NCBI GenBank assembly: GCA_038496445.1
Contig: JALMLS010000358.1
Coordinates: forward strand, 1-62,096
Length of the DNA: 62,096 nt
Reading direction: 5' to 3'
From: Trichosphaerium sp. ATCC 40318
Taxonomy: Eukaryota; Discosea; Flabellinia; Trichosidae
Within the stretch, counting starts at the first letter, position 1. Each line of letters starts with the position of its first letter. The notes beneath the pieces are model-generated. The model did no database searches, was not told the origin of the DNA, and saw only the letters and a list, made by a program, of their open reading frames with translations. The position numbers and the translations under genes are program-made. Positions 35,692-47,212 of this stretch are shown here, one piece after another.

Positions 35692-36756
35692 ATGAAAATT
35701 GCCAACACACGCACTAGCTTATCAAACGTTGGTAAAGGTGCGTTTAGCAAAATACTGCGCTCATCCAACAACGTGTAGGGCAAGAGAAGCCACAAACTCT
35801 CAAACGTGCACCCTATACGCTATGTAATTCTCCCACGCACCAACTGAATGAATTCAATGACGCTGCCAAGCTACTAAACGTTAAATCGCTTGATGATTGG
35901 TATAATGTTACAATAACGCAACTGGTATCACTACGGTTAGGTGGAATCACGAATAAGTACTATTTAGCGTACAATAACGCCAAACTAAATGAACATAGGT
36001 ACAACAACTCAATATCAGCAGCCCTAGGTACAATCTATAACGGTTACAACTGGAAGCCATGGAGATTCAAGTACGAAATAGTACTGTAGATAAAGGGGTT
36101 TAATGCTGTTCCCAAGGTTGGCACCGAAGGGTTATTGGGATGACCTTGACAATCAAAGACGCCGTTTCGACAAAATGAGTAACGATCTTGGACTATCGTC
36201 GATATCTGAATGGGCTACTGTACCCAAGAGAGTCGTATACGATTTAGGTGCTGGTGGATTGCTAGTAACAAAGTACGCATTCTCCTTTTTTTCAGACGGA
36301 AATGTAACATTGTCAAAAAAAGGTATAACAATCGCATGACAGATGCTTTGCGGAGCGTCTATCCTGAACACATATGGGCTGACAGGTACAGTATGCAACC
36401 GAAGTTTATTGATTAGAGCTAGATCATCATCTCAGAGACATCTACCAGGCTACTGGCAAGACCGCGCACAGCAGCTCACTTTTTTGAGAGCATTGCAAGC
36501 AGAAAGAAGGCTTGATTCTCCAGAATCATGGTAGTAATTAAGCAAATGCCAGTGAACTAACATATCGCTCAGGTACCGGTTATCACGCCAACAAATTATA
36601 AATTCTGGCGGAGGAGGCATTCTTCGGTATTATCCATACATAGTCGAGCAACTAGACCCTACCTTTAACTGGGATTGGAGAAAGTTTGCAAGTATGACAA
36701 AAAAAACCAACCAACAGTGCGTGAGTGGTATAGTCATAGAGTTAAACACAAAATAG
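35692..36756 (+). CDS. DWY-repeat protein, paralog 3
   Basis: This is the third member of the repeat family and shorter than the others. ATG 35692 gives MKIANTRTSLSNVG. A 47-nt intron (GTAAAG ... GTGTAG) joins it to QEKPQTLKRAP, the same leader-to-RAP junction as paralog 1. Repeat cores: KSLDDWYNVTITQLV (about 35885) with YNNSISAALG and YNWKPWRFK; APKGYWDDLDNQRRRF (about 36106) with SISEWATV, GAGGLLV and MTDALRSVYPEHIW; and HLPGYWQDRAQQLTFLRALQ with YRLSRQQIINSGGGGILRYY and FNWDWRKF. The stop is TAG 36754-36756. No catalytic motif is seen. The Arg/Ser/Thr-rich start may target an organelle. Confidence 0.72.
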
Positions 36757-36854
36757 GGCACTTATAAGTAGCGCTCAGTCACTGCTATCAGCGTCACGTG
36801 CTAGTTTACAAAAAGAAAACAAGAGGAAACACTAAAAAGAGGAAGGATGAACAA

Positions 36855-37726
36855 ATGTCAAACAAAGTCTGCATCGACGGAAAGTGGCCACAGAAATTTC
36901 CATTAACAATTATGGCAGCATACATCTCTGTTCTCGCTATTGCTTTGTTAGCCGCTATATGTTCAACATACGGTTCTGACATTTCTTTGACCAACAATTG
37001 CCGTTGCGTGTTTAAACCCAATATTACTCAAATAGAGAAGCGTGGCGCTCTAGACTACGTTTGTTCTCAAATAAGCTGTGCAGATATTCAAAAAGGTAAG
37101 AAATGTCAAAACACGTGACGGGTTACTACGTTTAACATTCTAACGTCTATTCTAGGTGGTTACGCGTTTTTCCCAGATACAATTGAATCTCATGGAGCGT
37201 GGGCCGTAAACGCATGGTACGTAGCTCAAATTGAATGATATCGATGTAAAAGTCTTCAAGTATTTTTTCCACCAATTGTTTGGTCACTCACTGTTCTCAG
37301 GTATCAAAACCAAAACCAAGAACCTGCTTCTTGTGACTTTGATGGTATTGCTGAAGAACTATGCGAAGACTGTGTGTGCAAAATTTCAGTGGGTTCCACT
37401 GTTGTTGCTATGCAAGACGCCATCAACTTTGTGTGCGGTGCCCCACAAAACTTTGATTGTTCCCCTATTCAACCTGGCGGTTCAAACTACATTCCAGTCA
37501 CAGTACGTACTGATAAATAGGTTTCTCGCTAATGAATTGTAGCTCGAGAACCATGCTGGTTGGGCAGTAAACGCTTGGTACAACGTGAGTACTTCATAAA
37601 ATTTTTTTGAAAATGACATGGCCTTACCTTGTATTCTAGAGCAAAATCTGGTCATATGAGAGCTGTGACTTCAACTCCATGTGCTACCTAGCACCTACAG
37701 AATGCAGGCACCTTGGACCTAACTAA
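36855..37726 (+). CDS. Secreted protein with two X8 (CBM43) glucan-binding domains
   Basis: X8/CBM43 modules bind beta-1,3-glucan at cell surfaces. From ATG 36855 (or 36912) a hydrophobic segment AAYISVLAIALLAAICSTYG serves as signal peptide or anchor. Domain 1: CRCVFKPNITQIEKRGALDY with VCSQISCADIQ, then a later exon YAFFPDTIESHGAWAVNAWY and CDFDG. Domain 2: CEDCVCKISVGSTVVAMQDA, NFVCGAPQNFDCSPIQPGGS and HAGWAVNAWY with a terminal CDFNSMCYL. Each keeps the six-Cys pattern and the aromatic N-x-W-Y motif. The stop is TAA 37724-37726. Four introns. No glucanosyltransferase domain is attached. Confidence 0.8.
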
Positions 37727-37743
37727 ATGTAAGGTGTACAGCA

Positions 37744-37749
37744 AATAAA
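37744..37749 (+). terminator. Polyadenylation signal of the X8-domain gene
   Basis: AATAAA lies 18 bp after the stop codon. Confidence 0.5.
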
Positions 37750-37981
37750 CGGATTAATAAACAAGCTTGCTCTTTACGCATAGAACTTGTGCTTTTTGGC
37801 TTGAACGCCTTTGTCTTTGAAGACCTTGAAACTATTTAGAAATGTCTGTCTGTTAAGTTGTCAAGTTGAAAGCACCAACACGTGAATCTTCATCGTAGTG
37901 AGATGATTTCACGTGTTTGCAAAGAGAGGATTAAGCCAAGTGTTTAAGTTCTTTTTTTGTGTAATTTCAAAAACAGCAAAA

Positions 37982-38680
37982 ATGAATGACGAGCAACTCC
38001 ACAAAATCCACACGCAGTCCAAGACGCCAATTGACACGGACGCGATGGCTGTGAAAGCACAAGAAAATTATGCGGTATTTGACGCCTGCTTCAATAACTG
38101 CCTGTTTTTTTTTACGTTCATGTAGGTCATAACTGGAATCGTAAAAGAACACGGTGTCCCGAATCCGGGTACGTTTGAGTGGTTTAAAAATAATTTAATA
38201 ATTTTACAAATTTGGTGTTTGACGCTGTAATACTTGATACTATCGCATTCTAACTTAATTTTAATAGTTTACGCGAAGGCACATACAATCCTTCTTTCGT
38301 TTTGTGTACTGACACTAACAGGACCTCGACATTTACTACGGAGACTTGTTATACTATACTGAAGACAAATTGGAAGGTTTACAAACGTTATTAAAGTCAA
38401 TGAAAGCAAAGGTAGTTAACTAGCGTAATTCGCAAATACAGGCGCAGTACTAACGCATGTGTTAAAGAAAATACTGTCATTCAACGACCCTTTCCTTAAA
38501 GAGGACTCCATCATTACCCTGTGTGCAGATTACCAACAAGAAGCTAAAGCACAGTTGATAACATACGATGAAATAACTGATAAGGTACAGAAACATAAAC
38601 ACGTTTTTTTGTCTCACAATCAAAATTAAATGTGTTACTATCAGGTTGAAGGAGGAAAAGGAACCCATGCCGTGCGTTGA
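37982..38680 (+). CDS. Small unrecognised helical protein
   Basis: ATG 37982 opens MNDEQLHKIHTQSKTPIDTD then AMAVKAQENYA. After an intron the frame continues VITGIVKEHGVPNP. A tiny exon VYAK (GC-AG intron 38279-38321) joins DLDIYYGDLLYYTEDKLEGL, then QTLLKSMKAK. The last exons read VLKKILSFNDPFLKEDSIIT and QEAKAQLITYDEITDK, ending THAVR at TGA 38678-38680. Predicted length is about 140 residues. It has no signal peptide, membrane segment or motif I can name. Codon pattern and in-phase introns support a real gene. Confidence 0.55.
38279..38321 (+). other. Probable GC-AG intron
   Basis: The exon ends GCGAAG, followed by GCACAT; the acceptor is CTAACAG. This is the only join that keeps VYAK in frame with DLDIYYGDLLYY. 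It is the third case in the window where a GC donor follows AAG. Confidence 0.5.
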
Positions 38681-38907
38681 CAAGATCATTTAACGATTTT
38701 GGACTTGGTACAAAAATTCTAACATTTTATTTGTAGAAAGTTGGCGGTTGGTAGATTATCAATTTTTTATTTCGAAAATAGCGTTGTCATGAGTAAACAA
38801 ATCATAATAAAACAGCTTTGTAGAAAAAAACTTAAAGTGTACAATTAACTCGCTTAAATCTCATTTTTCACGCTGTAAAACGCACGCCAAATGCTCTACA
38901 CCTATCC

Positions 38908-41900
38908 ATGCAAGACGCCAAAGAGACAAAAGATGAAATAGATAGTGAGTATGCTTGAATTGACGCTATTGCCCTAATATCGCGTAGAACAGCTCTTGAG
39001 TATCTTACAGCGCAGTAACACGCAACAATTCGAGTCTTTTGTCAGTACACTTAACGCCAATAGTTTGGCGCTGGCTATATCCTCTCAATCGTTCGCAGAA
39101 GCCGATGTATCACTGTACGACGCCTTATTTCATTGACAAAATGCGCTAACTTATGTAATGAAGGAAAACAAAACATACTCTTGCCATTGCCCTCCTTCAA
39201 GGCATTCACATCAAAGGATTCCATGATAAACCGACTTTGAGCTGTGTTCAATCACACATTGCGTTGCTCCAGTACTATGACATGCTATGCACGGACAAGC
39301 TAGAAGGTACGCGTTGTCTCTTCGGGAACACGTGATTCGTATTTTGGGCTCAAAGTTGGTCAGGTGATGTTCGTCCTCGCTTACTTGGCTTGTGGTCAAA
39401 GGAGCAATTACTAGATGTAATCACGTTACGATTTTCTACCTTCTCTGCAAAGTGCAATGACCAGTACAACCAATTCACTAAACTTCTTGGTACGGATGAC
39501 GCTGGCTCTTGTTATGTTGGCACTAATTCACATAAAGGTTTGGACAGGTCATATGTTATATCCTTGCGAGATCATCCTTGCATAGATTTGGTATGCTAAA
39601 CTCTACATAAAATATACGCTATTGAGCTTGTTTATTAGGCGATACAATGTGCAACAAACTCGAGGCTGTGGGCGGCATTAACACTTAAAGACATCCTGCA
39701 TGCTCAGTACTGCTTCTATGAGAACATGTACATGCCTGGCACTCCTTCCGCCGACCAAGAAGGTGAACAAATACCGTATCGTGTGTTACTACTAACACGC
39801 AATAGACAAGGGTTGCGCAGCTATAGCAGAGCTTATTGTTCTTGGCAGTAATAACACGAAAGTTATCTCAATGCTCCTTGACACAGAAAATAGACCGCAA
39901 GATATTGAAAACGTGCTATCCTATATAGTATTTGAGGCTGGTGAAGATGTACAAACTGTATTTATTAAAGCTGCCGTTGATGTAGAATATGCTTACGTAC
40001 GTCATCTACAATTACCCTATCACGTGCTTAGTCTTTGATAGCCACGACAAAAGCATAGCCAAATCCAAAGTATTTTAGACCACCTACATAATGCAACAGC
40101 CCATCTATCCTCAAAGAGACAGCGAGATAAGCAACAGAGTTAGTTATCTTGTCAACAACCCTTTTTTGCTGATATTCATAGCGTTCGAACAAGTGCGCAT
40201 GGCGAACAAAGTCAGAAAGTTTAAGAGTACATTGATGGATCACTCTTTTCGTAAGTTCGTTGTAACCGATGTACAAGCCATGAAAGGGCGTAAGGATGTT
40301 GAAAAACTTCAAAATGCTTGTGGAGTGTTGCATACAAAACCGTCATATTTGCGAACGATGTTCTACAATGTACTCCGCTCCGAACGCTATTATCAACGTG
40401 TAGTCTTGAAAATGAATCCTGATTTTGTACGTGCATTACAATTGCGTATCTGACAGGTATAGCTGAGAGAGTTGGTAGAAAATTTTAAGAATGATCTTCA
40501 CTTTGATGGCATAAAAGGCAATGTACAGCTCACGTCAACAGATGTGGTATTTGTGCATCACATAATCAATGCACAGCGTGCACATAGGCTTCTAGCACAG
40601 TTTGTTACAGAGGTAAACAACTTTGTTTCATGTCAATTCTGCTAATGCTTGTATCAGGAACGCCGACTCGTTTCGTCGTATCTGGTGTCACTATCTTCTT
40701 ATCTTTCCATGTTCCATTCAAATCCGGATGCTTATCCTATTGATAGTGCCATGCGCATCAATTTTGGAAATCCTTTAAACTGTGTTGGTTCCCTCGTATT
40801 CCTCTTTGCAACGATGCCAGGGAGACGATGTATTGGTAAGTTGCATTATCATTTTGTTGATTCAAGACTCAAACATACTAGTACCTAATGCTGTAAGCTA
40901 TTGTGCGTCAGTGGATTTAACGTACGCTAAAAATTAATTGTAAACATTAAGTTATGTGTAGTTCAGGGTTTGCTACCACTTGGCTATATCTTCAAGCTAA
41001 CAACCGTGATGGAAGTGTTGCATTCATTGAAGTGTTGTCTACACTTATTTTTGAAAAACAACAGATTGTCAACGACACAGCCGCAATAGTACACCAACAC
41101 AAACCGTAGTGTGTTTTATCTGATGCGCTTTACTGTAGTTTGTAGACAATTGCTTGTACCTTCTTGAAGAGTTCCATGGCATTTTAGACGACGATGCTCA
41201 CTGCAAACAACACAAATACGTCATGCGTGCTGTCAATGTGATTCTTATGGCATTGTGCCAAACTATCAACAAGGCGGATTTGATACAGCACGTATGGGCA
41301 TGGGAGTACGTTTTCTTGTATGCATAAATAAGAAGTAATGTCGCAACAGATCAAAGTTTGTGGATGATCCTCGGCTAAAGAAAAAAGGCATTCCTGACGT
41401 CTTCGTATTGATGGTAATGCGCATCCTATCGCTAGTTATGGTTCTACTAGAACAAGGAAGTGCTTATGCTGGATCTAAAGATATTTTACACTCTATAGGT
41501 AGTGTCCAGTAGCATTATTATGTAGTTTTAACACCATACGCTAGGTGTAAAAACACAATTTGTAATTCACTGTGCTATTCGACATGTGCCTGACGAGAAA
41601 CCACTCATGTGGCTCTTACGCAAGTATCACGCACTCTTGGGTCTGTTGGGTAAGAATACTACAATAACAGTGATGACTGACTCTCTTCGTAGTACAAGAA
41701 AAAACTATGCCAGTAGCATCGTTATCAATCGTAGTCACTGAAATAATGAATTTATTCACTATCCTATTATGCTCTGGGTTTGATCACATGACACCCAAAG
41801 AAAACGTACATTTCATAACATAGCCTTGTCTAATGTATTGACACTAGGATAGAATAAAGAAAGCATTGCCAAATGCGCCTAAAAGTCTAACAAGGCACTT

Positions 41901-43160
41901 CCTCCAAACCAAACTACACGTGTACAGCCAACCTGGAAAAGTATATAATGCACTAGTCAAGCTACTATTGGATCTAGCCCATATGTTTATCGAGGAAGAT
42001 TCAGATTCCTCACGGCAAGTATGCTATCGCAGTGTGCAATGCTGTCGCCTTGTGATGGAAAATGTATTGAGCCTACAAGTGCGTATATTTTACTTGTTTT
42101 TACCCATACAAATAATATTTCCAAGCCTGACGCAATCGGTCCATATTATGTTGAGTGCCTGTCTGGTATATTAAAATGCCTAAAAAAACAGACAAAATCA
42201 GATGAGCTACTGGATTCCTTTTTTGGCAAAGTAGTAGGATGCATTAAGGCCTTGGTGTGCCATGCGAAGTGAGTTCTATCTCTTTGAACCAAATGTTGTA
42301 CTAACCAGATTCTGGATAGAGTGTCAACGACTGATTTCATCAAATACCATGAGAAGGCGCTACCCAAGTTGTACAAGTTATACAACAACGGCAATGAAGA
42401 CCTCAAACATCACGTGCGCTTAGCCGTATTGGAGATAATCAAGCACGGTGTTGAAATTGGAGCAGAGCTCTTCTTGGCACGGAACAAAGCAATCACTTTT
42501 TTAACTCGGTGTGGTGCTAAAGATGCAGAAACCGCATCGGCCTCTATGGAATATCTATGTTCTTTAATCGCTCCTGGAGACGTTGGTGCACCTGATTCAG
42601 CAACTGTGGCTGATCAGATGTCGAAGATGTTCGCAAAACCACCTCACGGATTGTTAGAGTCATTATTGCACGAAACAACAAAACTGCCACTACTAATGTA
42701 CCATGGTAGGTGTATTAAACCATCTGTGTTACACGACATAATATTTGCCAATGACTTTCAGAACATTGCTGTTCTCCTCCTAAATGCCCTCAAACTTAAG
42801 GTACGTACATGTTCATATACCGTCATTTAACACGTGACTTTAGCTGGAGCATGAGGAATGTGACATACAATTACAGGTACATCCATTGAATTTTGCGTAT
42901 TGAGGTTTTGACATCATGTTCAGCCTGAGCGTGTGCTCACGTTTTTGAACGTTATTTTGCAGAGCAACAATATTTCACAAGTGTCTTTGCGTCGTATCTT
43001 GAAAGTCTTGGGCTTGATGAGACATTATGCGCTTCACAAAGTTGTTCAAGACAATAACTTGCATTCTCTTTTTCAAAACTTACAACGTCACACGCCTTCA
43101 GCTCCAAAGTTAAAAGCGGCACACGCCCACATACTTGGGTTGTTAAAACCAAAAAAATAA
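38908..43160 (+). CDS. Large unrecognised helical (ARM/HEAT-like) protein
   Basis: ATG 38908 (MQDAKETKDEIDK) opens a gene of more than 1,100 codons with about 18 introns. All segments are alpha-helical in appearance with Leu-rich amphipathic helices. Examples are LLSILQRSNTQQFESFVSTL (about 39005), TLAIALLQGIHIKGFHDKPT (about 39180), QNACGVLHTKPSYLRTMFYN (about 40310), NVQLTSTDVVFVHHIINAQR (about 40520), MRILSLVMVLLEQGSAYAG (about 41420) and YHEKALPKLYKLYNNGNEDL (about 42350). It ends HAHILGLLKPKK at TAA 43158-43160. No membrane segment, kinase or zinc motif is seen. It could be a scaffold of the DNA-repair or transport type, but I cannot assign a family by eye. Confidence 0.65.
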
Positions 43161-43421
43161 AAAAATAATTCGTTGGCGACTCTGTGCTATATTTAGAACA
43201 GGCGTACACAGTGCTTGAGAAACTATAGGAGCTTAACTAACATCAACTTGCCATTTCGAAATAAAAACACAGTTTCAAGCATCAAAAACAGGAAAATGGT
43301 AGAAATGAAAAGTCATTATTTTTAGATTCACTGAACTTTTTTACACCTTTGTCAACGCACATAACCGGTTAATTACAAAATAACACTTACCAATAAACAA
43401 CACATAATACATTCAATATTT
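43161..43421. other. Intergenic gap
   Basis: The 261 bp of AT-rich sequence between a stop and the next start show no coding frame. It contains the 3' UTR of the large helical gene and the promoter of the RING gene. Confidence 0.5.
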
Positions 43422-46033
43422 ATGGAAACAAACAAGTACAACGACAATCTTATGGCGTTATTCGAATGTCCTATCTGCTGCGATTTTTTAAATGCGTGTA
43501 CAGAAACCCAGTGCTGTCACGTACTCTTTTGTAGCTTAGTACGTATTTTTCGCTATTTTTACGTAAAAGTCGGCTAACATTTAATCAAGTGTATTAAAGA
43601 TTGGTGTGACGCAAGCAGAGCTCCAGCATGTCCTAATTGCAGAGCGCCCTTGGACCTCAACAACTGTACACCTAACGTTCCAGTGCAAAGGTACGGAAAA
43701 ATACGGTTTGGACACGTGTTTTTCATTAGCCTAATGCGATAAAGATATGTAGACGGTATGTTCACCGATTGTCCGTATAAGATGTCAGGGTGCACGACAC
43801 AACCATCAAGAGCTGATCTGGAACAACACAAACAAAAGTGTGAATATAGACCATCAGCACTTAAGGAAGAGCGACAAAAGGCAGCTAATGTCTTAGCAAC
43901 AAAATGGAGTAGTCTCGAGAAGTTATGGGGCAGGTATGAAAGAGCTTCACCAAACCACAAGCAACGAACAAAGTACAAGAATCTCAGCTCTGATTACATT
44001 GCCATTGCAAAGAGTTTGTACGTAACATGACCCTTTTGTGTAAAAGTAAACAATAGTAACCTTTGGATAGGATAGCAGCAGGATCGTACGACAAAGCTCG
44101 TATTGCAGCCAAACGAGCTATAGAATACGAAACGAGTTCGCAAAAAGGACATACAATCATACAAGCCGAAGCTTTAGCTCTGAATGCCGAGATTTGCGAG
44201 AATGAAGCCAAGTACACACAGAGCTTGGAACTCTTTAAAAAGGTACAACATTGTGCTCTAATCTAAATCTAAACGTTTACCAAAGGCTGCCGATATTGTT
44301 GCAAAAATCAACCCAGGCATGTGCGGTCAATATTTGAAGAAGCAAGGCGATGTATTGTACAAAATGGGAAAATTTGAGGAGTCAATTTCGATGTACCACG
44401 AAGCTCTATTTCTAGCCAAAAAGCACAATGGCCCAACTGGTCGGTTCGTTGCTGTTATTTGCAATGCTATAGGTCTTGTTGCCAAGAAACGCGCTCAGTA
44501 CGACAAGGCAATCCAAGCCTACTCAGGTACACCAGTTTGCAAACGCTGTCCAATACAACTAATGTGTCACTCTACAGATGCTCTTAAAATCATTGATGGA
44601 GATGATAACATGTGGCCCGAAGTAGCATGCAATATTGCAGACGTTCATCGAAAGAAGGGAAATATGGACGACGCCAAGAGTTTGTACATGAAGTCGCTAC
44701 ATAGAATGGAAGCCATTTATGGTGGAAATCATCCAGCTCTTGTACCTGTTTGCAACGCTCTCGGGATTCTCGAGAAAAAGAAAGGCAAATACAGAGAAGC
44801 TCTCAGACAATATAAACGTGCCTCTAAAATACAAAGTCATTTCAGTGGAAAGGACCATCCCACGTGTGGCGTCATACTAGTAAATATTGGCGATATTCAT
44901 AGAAAGCTTGGGGTACTAATCAATGATCCAACGTCTTCTAAACTTCAAAAAGGAGTATGACGCAGCTGAGAGAATGTATACTACAGCTATTAAGATTTTA
45001 GAAAAATCAGTTGGCGGTTACCACGACGAAGTTGCTGACGCGCTAAATAGCATGGGTCTTGTACATAAAAAGAGGTATGTATCTCATTGTTTTATGTACC
45101 CAATTCTAACAACACTTCAAGAGCTGATTACGACACAGCCAAGGCACTATATATCAGGTACGTTGGGTTTTATGAGTCATATCGCTGAGTGTAGCAATAG
45201 GGCAATTGATATTGTTGTAAAGAAATTTGGTGAAACACATTACAAAGTTGGTATCTACACTAATAATCTTGGCGACATACACCGAAAGAAAGGCAACCAT
45301 GTAGAAGCACTTAAGACGTACAAGAAAGCATTGAAGTGCATTGAAGAAACCCTTGGTCACACTCATGCAGAAGCTGGTGATATACTGCACAACATTGGTA
45401 CGCACCTACAAAACCTAAGAGCGGTTTTTCCTCTTATCTTACAGTACTAGGGAGGGCGCATTACGAGCTAGAGAAGTACCAAGAATCTATTAAATATTAT
45501 GACAGTGCACTTGCAATAATGAAAAAGGAGTTTAATAACAACCACTACAAAGTTGGATTGTTCTTGACTAACGCTGGAATGGCACAAGCCATGCTTGGAG
45601 AGTACCAAAAGGCGTACAAAGCTCTGAAGGAGTCTCTTCGCATTCTCATTTTTAATCTTGGCGTTCAACACATTGAGGCACGTGGTTTAGGTTTTTCTTG
45701 TTCGACCGTAACTCCTTTACTAGGTTGCTGACTGTTATGCAAACTTGGGAGATGTCTGTATGAAATTACTAGTTGAAACAAGATCTAAAGACAAGGTCTC
45801 AGAAGCGACAAAGTACTACAAGCAAGCCAGCGAGATTTCCAAAAAAGTATGCCGAATATTTGCCAAATATTTATAAACACGTGACTCACCATTGACTAGG
45901 TTCTGGGCGAACAACACACCAAGTGCCAACAGTACGTTTCGTTGTTTATTTCAAAGTACTAATAACGTCTTGCAGATACGCGTCGCTATTGTTTATATGC
46001 GAGAACTACCACAGCCTTGCAACAGGAAACTGA
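43422..46033 (+). CDS. RING finger / TRAF-type zinc finger / TPR (kinesin-light-chain-like) protein
   Basis: Probable E3 ubiquitin ligase. ATG 43422 gives METNKYNDNLMALFECPICC. The RING reads CPICC ... C-x3-C-C-H-x5-C-x2-C ... CPNC across one intron, followed by a TRAF-type zinc-finger segment (CPYKMSGCTTQPSRADLEQH then KQKC). From about 44060 to the end there are 9-11 TPRs of the 42-residue kinesin-light-chain/nephrocystin type. Examples: ICNAIGLVAKKRAQYDKAIQ, NIADVHRKKGNMDDAKSLY, VNIGDIHRKLG, NNLGDIHRKKGNHVEALKTY. The repeat motif [NI]-x-x-[GD]-x-[IV]-[HY]-R-K-K-G is very regular. The last exon ends ENYHSLATGN at TGA 46031-46033. About ten introns. The TPRs presumably bind the substrate. 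Confidence 0.85.
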
Positions 46034-46214
46034 ATTGTAATTGTATTTTTAGTCACACAAATAAACTTATGTTTGATTTACGATGCTTAACATTCTAAGC
46101 GGCGTACTCAACTGAAAAGTACTAACTTCTCCACAATAGCGCAGAAAAGTTATACCTGTGTTAGTAATAGCGCAAATCACTTCGCAAATTGAGACAAAAC
46201 ACGTGCTAAATAAG

Positions 46215-46901
46215 ATGAGCTTCATTTTATACAACCGTAGATTGTCATCGTTTAGGTTTGGTAGTGCAGCCTTTCCCAAGACCCATTTCTTGTATTACAC
46301 AACAGGTTCTACAAATGACCCCAAACCAGTGTCTAAGTTACGAAGAGGTTTTCATCTGACTCTAGCAATCGTATTTGGAACGTTGGCCGTTAATTCGTTT
46401 GCTAAAGCTGTTTTTGGGTTTCCTGGGTTGCTTAATATTCAAGCTGACGTGCTCAACGAACTTGTTGTCAGAGAGACAGACAAAATACTTGCTGAATATC
46501 CAGAGGAACGTGTTGCAGCGCTGTCAACGAAAGGGCGAAGATTGCATGAATTAGGATACTCAAAAGAAGCCTTACGTGTGCTCAAGGAAGCTGCAAGTTT
46601 AAGCAACTCTTCTGTGCCTGTTGGTGTTAGGAAGGAGATTGTATTTTGGAAAGCAAAGAGCTTGGTGGCGCTACAACGTTATGATGAAAGTATATTAGAA
46701 ATGAACAAACTGCAACGTTATGGTAAGTTGTTTACAGACTATATGGATAGGGTAAAGGCCGAAAAGAAGAAGTATGAAACTGGTGAACTTTCGTCAAGCG
46801 AGATTGAACATTGGAATCCTCACAATGTCCATAGAAAATATGAAAGAGGCTTTCTACACGCTTTCAAAGGAGATGAAAGTCAGAATTTACCTTCTCTGTG
46901 A
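46215..46901 (+). CDS. Putative mitochondrial membrane protein with a TPR-like helical domain
   Basis: The gene is a single exon with no introns, unusual here. ATG 46215 gives MSFILYNRRLSSFRFGSAAF, a good mitochondrial presequence (Arg/Ser/Phe, no acids). One membrane helix follows (FHLTLAIVFGTLAVNSFAKA, about 46350). A soluble helical part resembles two or three TPRs (VAALSTKGRRLHELGYSKEA; IVFWKAKSLVALQRYDESIL) and then a charged tail ending NLPSL at TGA 46899-46901. An ATG at 46158 in the same frame would extend it by 19 residues. A Fis1-like or assembly-factor role is possible but unproven. Confidence 0.6.
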   Translation: MSFILYNRRLSSFRFGSAAFPKTHFLYYTTGSTNDPKPVSKLRRGFHLTLAIVFGTLAVNSFAKAVFGFPGLLNIQADVLNELVVRETDKILAEYPEERVAALSTKGRRLHELGYSKEALRVLKEAASLSNSSVPVGVRKEIVFWKAKSLVALQRYDESILEMNKLQRYGKLFTDYMDRVKAEKKKYETGELSSSEIEHWNPHNVHRKYERGFLHAFKGDESQNLPSL

Positions 46902-47212
46902 GCTGTTATAAATCAGTCTCTGTCGTTAATAAATATTACTTGTTTTAAATCTTGAGCCACGTGATCTTTTTTTTACCTGTCTCAAAACCACTATTTATTA
47001 CTTTCCACGTAGATTTAGCCACGTGGCAAAGTCAAAACGAAAATGATAATGCTGCTCATGAAGTGACCTAAATACAATATTGTCTGTCTCATTCAAGTAT
47101 TCAAAAAGACTTCCGTCATAAGTACAAAGGTGCTAGAACATGCTCTAATACGAAAACCGTTGTTTATTATAAACTACATAATTTAACAAGTATGCTCTGT
47201 TCTTGCACTTTT
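46902..47212. other. Convergent 3' intergenic region
   Basis: 311 bp between converging genes. It contains AATAAA at 46928-46933 for the upstream gene and three CACGTG palindromes. No coding frame is supported. Confidence 0.5.
46928..46933 (+). terminator. Polyadenylation signal
   Basis: AATAAA lies 27 bp downstream of the stop of the mitochondrial-type gene. Confidence 0.5.

Noticed and set aside
35700-35830. Minus-strand stretch reading FESLWLLLPYTLLDERSILL
   Set aside because: It looks coding, but it overlaps the first exons of DWY paralog 3, whose leader-RAP junction and repeats match its paralogs. I treat it as a shadow.
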